Below, piece by piece: positions 49,965 through 58,465 of a stretch of DNA of 64,000 nucleotides (position 1 is its first letter; each line of letters begins with the position of its first letter). Source of the stretch: Segniliparus sp051660745 (lineage in GTDB: Bacteria > Actinomycetota > Actinomycetes > Mycobacteriales > Mycobacteriaceae); NCBI RefSeq assembly GCF_051660745.1, contig NZ_JBOFQF010000019.1:1-64000 (forward strand). The letters run 5' to 3'. The notes below the pieces were generated by a model that saw only the letters and a list, made by a program, of their open reading frames with translations, was not told the DNA's origin and searched no databases. A program made the position numbers and the translations under genes.

Positions 49965-50534
49965 ATGACCCTCACCGAGGCGCAACGCGAAGATCTCGTG
50001 GCTCGCTGGTCCCAGCCGCATCGGCGTTACCACACGTTCGCGCACCTCACCGCGGTGCTCGCCGCCCTCGACGAGTTAGCCGCTGCGGGGACCGTGTTCG
50101 AGGACGAGCCGGTGCGGCTGGCCGCATGGTTCCACGACGCGGTGTACGACCCGAATGAGGCGGACAACGAGGCCAGCTCGGCGGAGCTCGCCTCTCAAAC
50201 ACTCGGCCCGGGGGCCCTCGCGCAAGAGGTGGCCCGGCTCGTGCTCCTCACCGCAGGCCATCAGGTGCAGCCGGGCGACGCGAACGGGGCGGCTCTGTGC
50301 GACGCAGACCTGGCCGTCCTCGGCGGCGAGCCACACAAGTACCAAGCGTACGCGGAGGCGGTCCGGGCGGAGTACGCCCACGTGCCCGAGCCGCTTTACC
50401 ACCGAGGCCGCGCTGACGTGCTGCGATCCCTCCTCGGCCACAGCGCCATCTTCCGCACCGCCTACGGCGCGGAGCGCTGGGAAAAGTCCGCCCGACGCAA
50501 CCTCGAAGCGGAAATCACCGCGCTGGAGGCGTGA
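49965..50534 (+). CDS. HD-domain metal-dependent hydrolase
   Basis: A 189-aa protein with the HD fold: RRYHTFAHL (first His), AAWFHDAVYDP (His-Asp pair) and CDADLAVLG (final Asp) match the COG4339-type predicted metal-dependent phosphohydrolases. The usual substrates are nucleotides or phospho compounds; none is certain here. It could be cotranscribed with the TetR gene, 40 bases upstream. No signal peptide or membrane segment. Confidence 0.86.
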   Translation: MTLTEAQREDLVARWSQPHRRYHTFAHLTAVLAALDELAAAGTVFEDEPVRLAAWFHDAVYDPNEADNEASSAELASQTLGPGALAQEVARLVLLTAGHQVQPGDANGAALCDADLAVLGGEPHKYQAYAEAVRAEYAHVPEPLYHRGRADVLRSLLGHSAIFRTAYGAERWEKSARRNLEAEITALEA

Positions 50535-50573
50535 TGACAACATCCCCGGACCAACAGACTCTGAAACCAAAAA

Positions 50574-50960
50574 TTACTGCTGCTGCGTTTGGGACTCGCG
50601 TACTGGCGGGAGGGGTGGCAGTTCTCTCGGCGGCAGGGGTGGAAGATCCCGCAACGGCACCGCCCGCACATCGTGGGGAACAGCGTATCCAGGGCGCGCT
50701 GAGCCGTTCGGGACTTCGACTGCGAGTTGATCGTATTTGATGTAGGCGATTGCCTCGGGATATCCGGCCACGTGCACTCTGAGGCAAAGGTGCACGTTCG
50801 GGGTGTCATCCAAAATGACGACCTCTGTGGTGCCCACGGGCAATTCTGCGGGATACCCTACATCGTCCTCGGGATCATCGACAAGTATTCGCGCCACGCG
50901 GTCGCGCAACCCCTCGGTGTCGTAATCGATCCGCTCCCACACGGTCTCGTCAGTAGGCAT
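50574..50960 (-). CDS. 128-aa acidic protein, candidate immunity protein
   Basis: Not recognised. A small acidic cytoplasmic protein (VARILVDDPEDDVGYPAELPVGTTEVVILDD, here cited by ILVDDPEDDVG), with a mixed alpha/beta centre and a Pro/Leu/Arg-rich repeat tail (PLRDLPPLPPRELPPLPPV). AGAGGT lies 5 bases before the ATG. It is the last gene of a leftward group with an EspC-like protein and a 421-aa candidate effector, the usual place of an immunity gene. This role is a guess from position, size and charge. Confidence 0.55.
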   Translation of the reverse strand: MPTDETVWERIDYDTEGLRDRVARILVDDPEDDVGYPAELPVGTTEVVILDDTPNVHLCLRVHVAGYPEAIAYIKYDQLAVEVPNGSARPGYAVPHDVRAVPLRDLPPLPPRELPPLPPVRESQTQQQ

Positions 50961-51019
50961 TCTGCACCTCTATTCGGCTCGCTCTTCTCTTTTTGTTGTA
51001 ACTCTCCAAGGTCATCAAG

Positions 51020-52285
51020 TCATTCCCCTCGCCGCTGTTCGCCTTGCTGCCCGGCGATCGCGCCCGGAGGGACGACCTCCCCTTCGATTCGCGGTCGCAT
51101 CCGGCCCGAAGGCCCCTCGCCCTCGATTTGTGGTCGCATCCGTCCGCCGCCCGGCTCAGACGGACGCGGTTCCCCTCGTGGGACTGACTCGGGCTCTGAC
51201 TTTCCTGACGGTGTCTCCTTCGCTTGGGGCAGTGGCGGAGGGTTGTTCGGATCGATGCCCAAGGACTTGTTCACAGAGTCGCGACTGCGGGCTGCGGACT
51301 GCGCGATCTGCTCGTAGGCGTTGTCTCCGGTGTTGCCCTTCGCGGCCTCTTTCTGCATCATCTGCTCCCACGTCATATTCGGGGACCCCTCATCGAGCTT
51401 TGCCCGGGCCGCCTGGTCGACCATCAAATCTCGACAGTAGGTGCGCAGCGAGTTGCGCAGATCAAACGTCCGCCGGGCCCGCTCCTCTGCGGACAGGCCC
51501 TCTTGCTTCCACTGCTCGTTCAACGCAGCGACCTGTCCTTCGCCTCGCAGATACACGGTACGGGTTTCAGTATCGTCCAACGACCGGGCATTGTAGTGTG
51601 GAAGTTTGAGCCAGTCGTTCATCGAACGCCCACCCGGGCCAGGAGGGGGCGGTTCGGGCTCCTGTTTCGGATTGACCGGCTTGTCCTTCTTATCGCCGAT
51701 CACACCGAAGGCTTGGCGTTTCTTCGGGTCGACCGGGTCGTCTTTGAAGTTCCCGAACCTCTGGATGCTGTCCGCTTTGCGGAAGCCGTTCTCGGCGCCT
51801 TCTTTGATTCTGGCGTTCGAGTCGCGGATCTTGCGGGCATGTTCGGCGTCGGCCAGTTCGAGCTCGTGTTTTGCCTGCCCGACGCTCGTGGCGTGCTTGT
51901 CGATGAGTTCTTGGCTTTGGCGGGGGTAGTCGCCCTCGACCGTGCCAATGCTGTTGACGACGAGCCCGGTCTGTTGCGCGGCTTGGACTGCTGTGAACAG
52001 GCGGTTGTGTTTCGCTGTGAGGTCGTATCCGGCCTCTTGGACGATCTGCTGGTGCTCGTGCATCAACTGGATCTTCTCGTGGGCGAAGGCAACAGTCTTG
52101 TCCACGTGCGCGAACCGGGCCTCCTCTCCAGATCCCGAGGAGCGCCCCGCGGTCTCGTTGGTGAGGGCCTTGACCTCGTCGACGATCCCCTCAAACGCGG
52201 CGGTCCTTTGGCCAGCCTCGCCCGCCGCCGCGATGACGGTCTCGGGCTTCCACGCCCGCAATGTGTTCAGATCGAACTCGGCCAC
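51020..52285 (-). CDS. 421-aa candidate type VII-type effector
   Basis: Residues 1-160 are predicted to be long helices without signal peptide (AEFDLNTLRAWKPETVIAAAGEAGQR, NRLFTAVQAAQQTGLVV), as in LXG/WXG-type export domains. A charged linker and a Pro-rich stretch (EPEPPPPGPGG) lead to a C-terminal domain, about 250-370, with TRTVYLRGEGQVAALNEQW and LRTYCRDLMVDQAARAKLD and SPNMTWEQMMQK. This domain resembles C-terminal regions of actinobacterial polymorphic toxins, in my memory only. Residues past 380 are Pro/Gly/Glu-rich with the near-repeat GRMRPQIEGEG/GRMRPRIEGEV. GTG start, 1 base after the EspC-like stop. A candidate toxin whose activity cannot be inferred. Confidence 0.5.
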   Translation of the reverse strand: MAEFDLNTLRAWKPETVIAAAGEAGQRTAAFEGIVDEVKALTNETAGRSSGSGEEARFAHVDKTVAFAHEKIQLMHEHQQIVQEAGYDLTAKHNRLFTAVQAAQQTGLVVNSIGTVEGDYPRQSQELIDKHATSVGQAKHELELADAEHARKIRDSNARIKEGAENGFRKADSIQRFGNFKDDPVDPKKRQAFGVIGDKKDKPVNPKQEPEPPPPGPGGRSMNDWLKLPHYNARSLDDTETRTVYLRGEGQVAALNEQWKQEGLSAEERARRTFDLRNSLRTYCRDLMVDQAARAKLDEGSPNMTWEQMMQKEAAKGNTGDNAYEQIAQSAARSRDSVNKSLGIDPNNPPPLPQAKETPSGKSEPESVPRGEPRPSEPGGGRMRPQIEGEGPSGRMRPRIEGEVVPPGAIAGQQGEQRRGE

Positions 52286-52286
52286 G

Positions 52287-52601
52287 TCACCACCGGTACT
52301 CCGCGACGCTCTCGCCCGTGCTCTGCAGCCGCTCAGCGGAGTCCTCTTCGACCTGCTCGTAGGTGCCCGCGTCCACGACGCTCTCGGTCCCGGCGAACGA
52401 GAGCCTGCCCTGCGCCGCATTCGCGACAGCCCCGTATGCCTCCCCGGACTCGGCCAGCGCCTTCGCGGTCTCGCTCCCCGGCAAGAACACAGCTCTGTGG
52501 AACTGGCCCAGATCCAACGCTTTCGCCTCGTCCGCTTTGCCCCCGACGCGCTGCCCGTAACCGCGCAGGCCCTCGATGTTCGTCCCCACCCCGCCGCTCA
52601 T
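52287..52601 (-). CDS. EspC-like (DUF2580) small secreted protein
   Basis: A 104-aa all-helical protein without signal peptide, like EspC/ESX-1 secretion-associated proteins and other WXG100-size substrates. The turn between helices falls near GETAKALAESGEAYG and the end has EEDSAERLQSTGESVAEYRW, with a Tyr-Arg-Trp C-terminus. A YxxxD/E-type signal could be YEQVEED. It would form a helical hairpin pair, perhaps with the next protein, for type VII export. The start overlaps the stop of the 120-aa gene (ATGA) and it is coupled to the 421-aa gene. Confidence 0.62.
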   Translation of the reverse strand: MSGGVGTNIEGLRGYGQRVGGKADEAKALDLGQFHRAVFLPGSETAKALAESGEAYGAVANAAQGRLSFAGTESVVDAGTYEQVEEDSAERLQSTGESVAEYRW

Positions 52602-52960
52602 TGAGCACCCCCGAACGGGAAATCCGTCACGAGATTCACAGGAGGCTTCGGCGGCGCGGGCTCAGGGAAGTCCTTGGAAGAGTCCAGCTCGCCGCTGGGC
52701 AATCTCGGCGGCTTCGCACCGATCGCAGTCGAAGCTGTCTCGTACACCAAACCTCGATCTGGGGTCCAACGCCTCGCCAACCTCGATTGCGGAACGACCG
52801 ACTCCTGCAACCTGCGGGCCTCGTCTGCCTTCCAGCGCTCGGACTCAAGGACCTTCGGATCGATCTGCTCCTCGTCAGGCTCCGGGACATACCCATACTG
52901 CTTGACCCGTGGACCCACGTCCCCATACCCGTAGCGGGAAAATCCGCCGGTGTAGGCCAT
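52598..52960 (-). CDS. 120-aa protein heading the second type VII-type cassette
   Basis: Not recognised. Product begins MAYTGGFSRYGYGDVGPRV and is rich in Tyr/Gly at the N-terminus and Pro at the C-terminus (PEPAPPKPPVNLVTDFPFGG). The ATG at 52960 has a perfect AGGAGG 8 bases upstream; upstream in-frame starts at 53026 and 53056 are weaker. No hydrophobic segment. It overlaps the EspC-like gene by 4 bases and probably serves the same cassette. Confidence 0.55.
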   Translation of the reverse strand: MAYTGGFSRYGYGDVGPRVKQYGYVPEPDEEQIDPKVLESERWKADEARRLQESVVPQSRLARRWTPDRGLVYETASTAIGAKPPRLPSGELDSSKDFPEPAPPKPPVNLVTDFPFGGAQ

Positions 52961-53038
52961 GCGGCGACCCTCCTGAACCCATCCGTAGCTCGTGTTGCTG
53001 CGGAAATAGTATGTGAAACCGAACATGACAACCAGACC

Positions 53039-53058
53039 CCTTGCCTGATCAGGCAAGG
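53039..53058. promoter_or_regulatory. Perfect 20-base palindrome
   Basis: CCTTGCCTGA and TCAGGCAAGG meet with no spacer. It lies 31 bases past the ABC permease stop and about 80 upstream of the 120-aa gene on the same strand. A zero-loop palindrome is a better operator than terminator; the neighbouring type VII-type cassette is the likely target. Confidence 0.55.
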
Positions 53059-53089
53059 AAAAGGCGTGAACTCGTAGCTTCCTCGCCGC

Positions 53090-53863
53090 TTAGGGGTCCC
53101 GGCGCACGGTGGCGACGACGCCTGCCCCGAACAGGGCTAGCGACCAGGCCGCGAACACGAAGAAAGCGGCCGAGGGCGAGTACTCGGTGAGCGCCTGCGA
53201 GCCGTGGCCGGAGACGAACTCCCCGAAGCTCGTGAACGGCAGGAGCGCTTGCGGGATGTGCGCGGCCTGGCTCGAGATGCCGACGACCAGGGTTTGCGCG
53301 AGCGTCTCCACGACCAGCAGCCACACCACGAGCAATGTGATCGCTCCCGCGCTGTGCCGGACGAGGTTGCCGACGCCGATGGCGAAGAACGAGCCGAAGA
53401 AGGCCGCGACCGGGACTGTCCAGAGCAGGCGCAGGTCGCCGGAGAAGCCGAGCTCCGTCGCGGTCGGCCTCGCGAGCGCTCCTGCGACGAGGACGCCCGA
53501 GCCTGCGGAGAGGAACCCGACGAGCGCGCCGACGGCCCCGACCACCAGCGCTTTCGCGGTGATCGCCCAGAGCCGGTCGGGGACCGCGAGGAATGTGGTG
53601 CGCAGCGTGCCCACGCGCCATTCCCCGGTCACCGCGACCGTCGCCGCCACGAGCAGCAGGACCAGGCCCGGGCCGGGCACCCCGCTCGTCACCCCCGCGA
53701 GCCCGCTGAGCGCCTCCGCGTTGCTCGGCGAGGCCCCGGCGGCGGCCACCACCGCGGCCAGGCCGACGGCCAGCAGCACGACCAGGAGGTAGCTCACCTT
53801 GGTGCTGCGCACCGAGGTGAGTTTGATCCATTCGGCCCGTAGCGCGTTGACGCTCCCGCTCAC
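53090..53863 (-). CDS. ABC-2 type permease
   Basis: A 257-aa membrane protein with six hydrophobic segments, the partner of the ATPase encoded just upstream. The start VNALRAEWIKLTSVRSTKVSYLLVVLLAVGL is the usual opening of ABC-2 permeases. Together they would export a drug, lipid or peptide; the substrate is unknown. The GTG start overlaps the ATPase stop by 4 bases (GTGA). A 20-base palindrome follows the stop. Confidence 0.88.
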   Translation of the reverse strand: MSGSVNALRAEWIKLTSVRSTKVSYLLVVLLAVGLAAVVAAAGASPSNAEALSGLAGVTSGVPGPGLVLLLVAATVAVTGEWRVGTLRTTFLAVPDRLWAITAKALVVGAVGALVGFLSAGSGVLVAGALARPTATELGFSGDLRLLWTVPVAAFFGSFFAIGVGNLVRHSAGAITLLVVWLLVVETLAQTLVVGISSQAAHIPQALLPFTSFGEFVSGHGSQALTEYSPSAAFFVFAAWSLALFGAGVVATVRRDP

Positions 53864-54888
53864 TGCGCCGCTCCTTCCTCGACCGCGCCGAGCTCCGGGG
53901 ACGAAGCGGGCAGCGCGTGGCTGTGGTACTCCACCGCGCTCTCGGTCAGTTTCAAATACGCCTCTTCCAGCGAAGCCCGCCGCGCGGTCAGCTCGTGCAG
54001 CGTGAAGCCGCGCCGGGCCGCGAGCTCGCCGATATCCGCGCTCGTCGCGTCGTGCACGGTCAGCGCGCCGCCCTCCCCAGCCTCGACCTTGTGGCCCAGC
54101 CGGACGAGCTCCTCGGCCAATGCCTCGGCCTGCGGGCTGCGCACGAGCACCACGTCGTCGGTCGCCCTGGCGATGAACTCCTCGACCGAGCAGTCGGCGA
54201 TGAGCACGCCGCGCCCGATGACGACCAGGTGGTCGGCGGTGAGCGCCATCTCGGCCAGGAGGTGGCTGGAGACGAGCACCGTTGCCCCGCGCCTGGCGAG
54301 CTCTTTGATGAGCGAGCGGATCCAGGTCACCCCTTCCGGGTCCAGCCCGTTCACCGGCTCGTCGAAGAGCAGCACGTCGGGCTCGCCCAGCAGCGCGGCA
54401 GCCACGCCCATCCGCTGCGACATGCCGAGGGAGAGCTGCCGCGCGGGAAGACCTGCGACCGAGGCCAGCCCGACCAGGTCGAGCACCTCGGCGACGCGGC
54501 TCGCGGGGATCCCGCCCGCGGCGGCGATCCACCGCAAGTGGTCGCGCACGCTCCGGCTCGGATACGCCCATTTCGCGTCGAGGAGGGCGCCCACAGTCTT
54601 GAGGGGATGCTTGAGGGAGCGGTAGGGCCGCCCGAAGATCGTGGCGCTCCCCCCGTCCGGCGCGTCGAGCCCGACGATCATCCGCAAGGTGGTGGACTTG
54701 CCCGCTCCGTTCGGGCCGAGGAAGCCGGTCACCTGGCCGGGTTTGAGGGCGAAGGAGAGGCCCGCGACCGCAGTGCGGGAGCCGAAACGCTTGGTCAGGC
54801 CCGTCACTTCTACCGGCGGCACGGTCTCCACCGGCGGCGCGGTCTCCGTGGTCCCCGTGATCTCGGCGGGTTGCGCTGCGTCTGTCAC
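53860..54888 (-). CDS. ABC transporter ATPase
   Basis: A 342-aa ATPase of the drug/peptide export class. Walker A GPNGAGKSTTL, signature LSLGMSQRM, Walker B VLLFDEPVNGLDPEG and the switch histidine in VSSHLLAEM are present. The C-terminal 80 residues form the usual DUF4162-like regulatory tail. A GTG start at 54888 is chosen; the first 25 residues repeat Thr/Val/Pro (TAPPVETVPPVEV). It pairs with the downstream permease and lies 17 bases upstream of the thiG end. Confidence 0.9.
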   Translation of the reverse strand: MTDAAQPAEITGTTETAPPVETVPPVEVTGLTKRFGSRTAVAGLSFALKPGQVTGFLGPNGAGKSTTLRMIVGLDAPDGGSATIFGRPYRSLKHPLKTVGALLDAKWAYPSRSVRDHLRWIAAAGGIPASRVAEVLDLVGLASVAGLPARQLSLGMSQRMGVAAALLGEPDVLLFDEPVNGLDPEGVTWIRSLIKELARRGATVLVSSHLLAEMALTADHLVVIGRGVLIADCSVEEFIARATDDVVLVRSPQAEALAEELVRLGHKVEAGEGGALTVHDATSADIGELAARRGFTLHELTARRASLEEAYLKLTESAVEYHSHALPASSPELGAVEEGAAQ

Positions 54889-54905
54889 GGGGGCAGCGTA
54901 GAGGA

Positions 54906-55664
54906 TCAGTCGAGGTCGGGAGAGGAGGCTTGCGCCCAAAAACGCTTCGGGATGCGCCCGGCGAGATGGCAGAGCCTGCCCGCTTTCACCGCCGCCGCCA
55001 TCGCCTCGGCCATGCGCACCGGGTCTTTCGCCCGGTTCACCGCCGTCGCGAGCAGCACCCCGGAGCAGCCGAGCTCCATCGCGCGCGCCGCGTCGCTCGC
55101 CGAGCCGACTCCCGCGTCGAGGATGACCGGGACCTGCGCCCGAGAAACAATCATCTCGATGTTATGGGGGTTAAGGATGCCGAGCCCGGTGCCGATCGGG
55201 GCGCCGAGCGGCATGACCGCCGCGCAGCCGAGGTCTTCGAGCCGGGCCGCGAGCACCGGGTCGTCGTTCGTGTACGCCAGGACGGTGAAACCGTCGTCCA
55301 CCAACGTCTCGGCGGCGGAGAGCAGCTCCACCGGGTCGGGCAGCAGCGTGTGGTCGTCTGCGACGACTTCGAGCTTGACCCAGCTCTCGCCCAGCGCCTC
55401 CCTGGCGAGCTTCGCGGTGAGCACCGCAGAGCCTGCGTCCTTGCAGCCCGCCGTGTTCGGCAGCGCCGCGATCTTGAGCCGTTCGAGCACGTCGAGGACG
55501 CCCTCGCCCGGCGCGACCCCCGCCCTGCGGATCGACACTGTGGTGAGCTCGGTCCCCGACGCGTGCAGCGCCTCTTCCAGCACGCCGAGCGACGGGGCCC
55601 CGCCCGCGCCCATGATGAGCCGGGACCCGAAAGCGCGCCCGGCGATGACAAGGGGGCTATCCAC
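54906..55664 (-). CDS. thiG: Thiazole synthase ThiG
   Basis: A 252-aa TIM-barrel enzyme that builds the thiazole phosphate of thiamine from deoxyxylulose 5-phosphate, dehydroglycine and ThiS thiocarboxylate. WVKLEVVADD contains the imine-forming lysine; DAGVGSASDAARAMELGCSGVLLATAV is the phosphate end. The GTG start overlaps the thiS end by 8 bases. Last gene of thiO-thiS-thiG. Confidence 0.96.
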   Translation of the reverse strand: MDSPLVIAGRAFGSRLIMGAGGAPSLGVLEEALHASGTELTTVSIRRAGVAPGEGVLDVLERLKIAALPNTAGCKDAGSAVLTAKLAREALGESWVKLEVVADDHTLLPDPVELLSAAETLVDDGFTVLAYTNDDPVLAARLEDLGCAAVMPLGAPIGTGLGILNPHNIEMIVSRAQVPVILDAGVGSASDAARAMELGCSGVLLATAVNRAKDPVRMAEAMAAAVKAGRLCHLAGRIPKRFWAQASSPDLD

Positions 55665-55863
55665 CGGGGACCGCCGTAAGAATTTCGACGGCAGCGCCTG
55701 GTCGCAGAGGCTGGTCCCACTCGCCTCGCGGGGACACCACGCCGTCCACCGCGACCGCGATGCCCTTGGGGGAAAGCCCGAGCCGCTCGAGGAGGTCGGC
55801 GATCGCTGCCCCTTCGGGGAGGGAGTGCTCCTCTCCGTTCGCAGTGATGAGGATTTCGCCCAT
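55657..55863 (-). CDS. thiS: Sulfur carrier protein ThiS
   Basis: A 68-aa ubiquitin-like protein ending AVPGG; the C-terminal glycine is thiocarboxylated to supply sulfur for the thiazole. The body ITANGEEHSLPEGAAIADLL and LGLSPKGIAVAVDGVV follows the usual pattern. It sits between thiO and thiG. Confidence 0.95.
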   Translation of the reverse strand: MGEILITANGEEHSLPEGAAIADLLERLGLSPKGIAVAVDGVVSPRGEWDQPLRPGAAVEILTAVPGG

Positions 55864-55872
55864 GCCTCTAGG

Positions 55873-56982
55873 TTACCGAACCAAGAACCGGGCCGGGTCC
55901 ATTGCTCGCAATGCTTCCCGTTCCGGCTCGCCGACCTGCGCGTCTTCCAATAAATCCACCGCGAGCTCGGCAGTGAGCGGGGCGAGCAGCATGCCGTCTC
56001 GGCCATGGCCGGTCGCGACGAGGCAGCGGTCCGCGCCAGCTGGATCGACCCAGCCCAGCACCGGGCAGCGGTCCGGGGTGACCGGGCGAAAGCCCGCCGA
56101 GGCCTCCACGAGGTCGTAGTCCGCGAGGCCCGGGAGGACCGCGATCGCGTCCGAGAGCAGCTCGGCGACCGCTTGGGCCGAGACCCCCGTCCGCTCGTCC
56201 CCTTCCAGCTCGGTCGCGCCGACCACGACGCCGTCGCGACGCGGCACGAGATAGACGTGCCTGCCCCGGACCAGCGCGCGGATCGTCCGTCTCGGCGGCG
56301 GGACCGTCTTCGGCGACGCGGCGAGCCGCAGGATCTCCCCCTTCACCGGCCGCACTGGCAGCTCCGGGAGGAGCGCGGGGGTTCCCGCGCCTGCCGCGAC
56401 GACGACGCGCCCCGTCCCCGCCCTGGGCAGCTGCTCCGGGCTTTCCGCCACGAACTCGACTCCCAGGCTCCGCGCCGCCGCCGTGAGCGCGGCGAGAAGC
56501 GCCCGGTTGTCCGCAGCAGGCTCCTCCGGCAGGAGCCAGCCGCCGCGCAGGTCCGCCGCAAGCCCTGGCTCGGCCTCCCGGAGCTCGCCGCGCGCGCGGC
56601 GGCGCCAGTCGAGGCCGACGGCGCGGGCCGACTCGAATCCCGGCGCGAGCGCCGACAGGTCCGCCGCCGTCGCGCCGACCACGATGGTCTCCTCGGCCGC
56701 GAGGACGGTCCCGGCGGGCGCGAACCCGGCGAGCTCCGCCGCGAATCCCGGCCAACGCCCGAGGCTGCCCATCCCGAGCCGCAGCAGCGGCTCATGCCCC
56801 GGCCACGCCTCGGAGTACGGCGCGAGCATGCCCCCCGCCACCCAGGAGGCCGACACCCCCGGCGGCGGAGTCGAGCCGAGCGTCTGGTCGGAGATTCGGA
56901 CCGACCATCCGCGCTGCGCAGCGCGCCACGCGATAGAAAGGCCGATCACCCCAGCTCCGAGGATGTGGAGAGTGCGGGCCAT
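55873..56982 (-). CDS. thiO: Glycine oxidase ThiO
   Basis: A 369-aa FAD-dependent amine oxidase that turns glycine into dehydroglycine for ThiG. The FAD loop is LGAGVIGLSIAWRAAQRGW; WVAGGMLAPYSEAWPG, GWLLPEEPAADNRALLAAL and GATELEGDERTG are family blocks, and HGRDGMLLAPLT ends the catalytic region. It diverges from thiE across 63 bases and heads thiO-thiS-thiG, as in mycobacteria (Rv0415-0417). Confidence 0.95.
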   Translation of the reverse strand: MARTLHILGAGVIGLSIAWRAAQRGWSVRISDQTLGSTPPPGVSASWVAGGMLAPYSEAWPGHEPLLRLGMGSLGRWPGFAAELAGFAPAGTVLAAEETIVVGATAADLSALAPGFESARAVGLDWRRRARGELREAEPGLAADLRGGWLLPEEPAADNRALLAALTAAARSLGVEFVAESPEQLPRAGTGRVVVAAGAGTPALLPELPVRPVKGEILRLAASPKTVPPPRRTIRALVRGRHVYLVPRRDGVVVGATELEGDERTGVSAQAVAELLSDAIAVLPGLADYDLVEASAGFRPVTPDRCPVLGWVDPAGADRCLVATGHGRDGMLLAPLTAELAVDLLEDAQVGEPEREALRAMDPARFLVR

Positions 56983-57045
56983 AGCCTCCGAGGGTACCGG
57001 TCAGGGCGCCTTCAGATCCGGGCGCCGCCGGGTTAGGGTGGTGGG

Positions 57046-57705
57046 ATGGACAGTCGCGAAGCCCGGCTCGAACGCCTCGCGCAGGCGCGGCTGTATGTGT
57101 GCACCGACGCCCGCAGGGACAAAGGCGACCTCGTGGAATTCGCCGAAGCGGCACTGTCCGGCGGGTTGGACCTGCTGCAGCTGCGGGACAAATCGGCGGA
57201 CGACCCCCTCGAGGCCCGCGACGAGCTGGCCCTGCTGGCGCAGCTCAAGCGGCAGACCGAGGCCCATGGCTCGCTGCTCGCGGTCAACGACCGCGCGGAT
57301 GTCGCCCTCGCCGCCGACGCGGACGTGCTCCATCTCGGCCAGCGGGATCTGCCGGTTGCCGTCGCACGGCGCGTCCTCGGGCCCGCCGTCCTCATCGGGC
57401 GCTCCACGAATTCCCTCGATCAGGCCCGAGCCGCGATCGACGACCCCGATATCGACTACTTCTGCGTCGGGCCGTGCTGGGCCACGCCGACGAAGCCCGG
57501 CAGGGCAGCCGTCGGGCTCGACCTCGTCGCCCAGGTGGCCGCGCTCGGGCCCGAAAAGCCGTGGTTCGCCATCGGCGGCGTCGACCTCGAACGACTGCCG
57601 CAGGTCAAAGAGGCAGGAGCGGCGCGCGTCGTCGTCGTGCGCGCGGTCACTGAGGCCAAGGACCCCAAAGCCGCGACGGAAGCCCTGCGCGCCGGGCTGG
57701 GCTGA
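57046..57705 (+). CDS. thiE: Thiamine phosphate synthase ThiE
   Basis: A 219-aa TIM-barrel enzyme that joins the pyrimidine diphosphate and thiazole phosphate. LYVCTDARRDKGDL, LDLLQLRDKSADDP, AVNDRADVALAADADVLHLGQRDLP and CWATPTKPGR are typical. It is divergent from thiO, so the four thiamine genes share a 63-base promoter region, in which I see no TPP element. Confidence 0.95.
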   Translation: MDSREARLERLAQARLYVCTDARRDKGDLVEFAEAALSGGLDLLQLRDKSADDPLEARDELALLAQLKRQTEAHGSLLAVNDRADVALAADADVLHLGQRDLPVAVARRVLGPAVLIGRSTNSLDQARAAIDDPDIDYFCVGPCWATPTKPGRAAVGLDLVAQVAALGPEKPWFAIGGVDLERLPQVKEAGAARVVVVRAVTEAKDPKAATEALRAGLG

Positions 57706-57742
57706 AGCCCGCTCGTCGCGGACATGGCCCTCGCGGGGCCGA

Positions 57743-58420
57743 TCAGCCCCGCAGCCAGCCGAGCGCGATGTCGCGGGGGACGTCGATCGTCTCCCCCGTC
57801 GCGCCGAGCCAGCCGAAGCCGCCGTCCGGGAGTTCGACCGTGCGCTGATGCCTGCCGTGCGCCAGGATCTCGAAAAGCCCGGCGACCTCCTCGTCCGACT
57901 GCCGGGCCACGAGCGTGACCGGGCGGGTCCGGACGCTCGTCTGGCCCGTGGACACGGCCCAGACCGAAGCCATGCCGGGGTGCAGCGGCAGCGAGCCGAC
58001 TTCGTCCTCGGAGACCCAGCGCAGCTCTTCGCTCTCCTCGTTCTTGAAGAGAGGGAGCACGCGGGGCGCGTCGGCGACGACTGTGGTGTAGGTCCAGCCC
58101 GCCTCGGTCCGCGCGGTCTCGCGCTCGCCCCGGACCTTCAGTTGAGCAGGGTCGACCCCGGTCTCCTCGAACGCTTCCCGCAACGCGGTCTCGACCGCGC
58201 TCTCGTGGCTGTCGCGCGCCCCGCCCGGCAGGGACCATGTGCCGCCCTGGTGGCTCCACCAGGCGCGGTGCTGCAGCAGCACCATCGCCTCGCCACGGGT
58301 TCCGGGCGCTCGGAGCAGCAGTCCCGCCGCGCCGTGGAGGCCCCAGCGTTTGCTTCCGTCTCGGTCCACGACCCAGCCGTTCCCGTCGCCGCGCACGCTC
58401 ACCGTCCTTTCTCGGGCCAT
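57743..58420 (-). CDS. NUDIX hydrolase (MutT3-like)
   Basis: A 225-aa NUDIX enzyme. The box is GGARDSHESAVETALREAFEETGV, cited by its key residues GG, Glu of HESA, and REAFEETG. It has both an N-terminal strand region and a C-terminal 60 residues beyond the core. Next to thiE, like mutT3 (Rv0413) in M. tuberculosis, which removes 8-oxo-dGTP or related compounds; function here is by analogy. It converges with thiE (37 bases apart). Confidence 0.85.
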   Translation of the reverse strand: MARERTVSVRGDGNGWVVDRDGSKRWGLHGAAGLLLRAPGTRGEAMVLLQHRAWWSHQGGTWSLPGGARDSHESAVETALREAFEETGVDPAQLKVRGERETARTEAGWTYTTVVADAPRVLPLFKNEESEELRWVSEDEVGSLPLHPGMASVWAVSTGQTSVRTRPVTLVARQSDEEVAGLFEILAHGRHQRTVELPDGGFGWLGATGETIDVPRDIALGWLRG

Positions 58421-58465
58421 CCTCCCATATATGGACGGAGGAGGCGGGCGAAAGGCTCGTCCGTG

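Noticed and set aside
56983..57045. Possible TPP riboswitch between thiO and thiE
   Set aside because: The CTGAGA and GAACCTG cores are absent and the spacer is only 63 bases.
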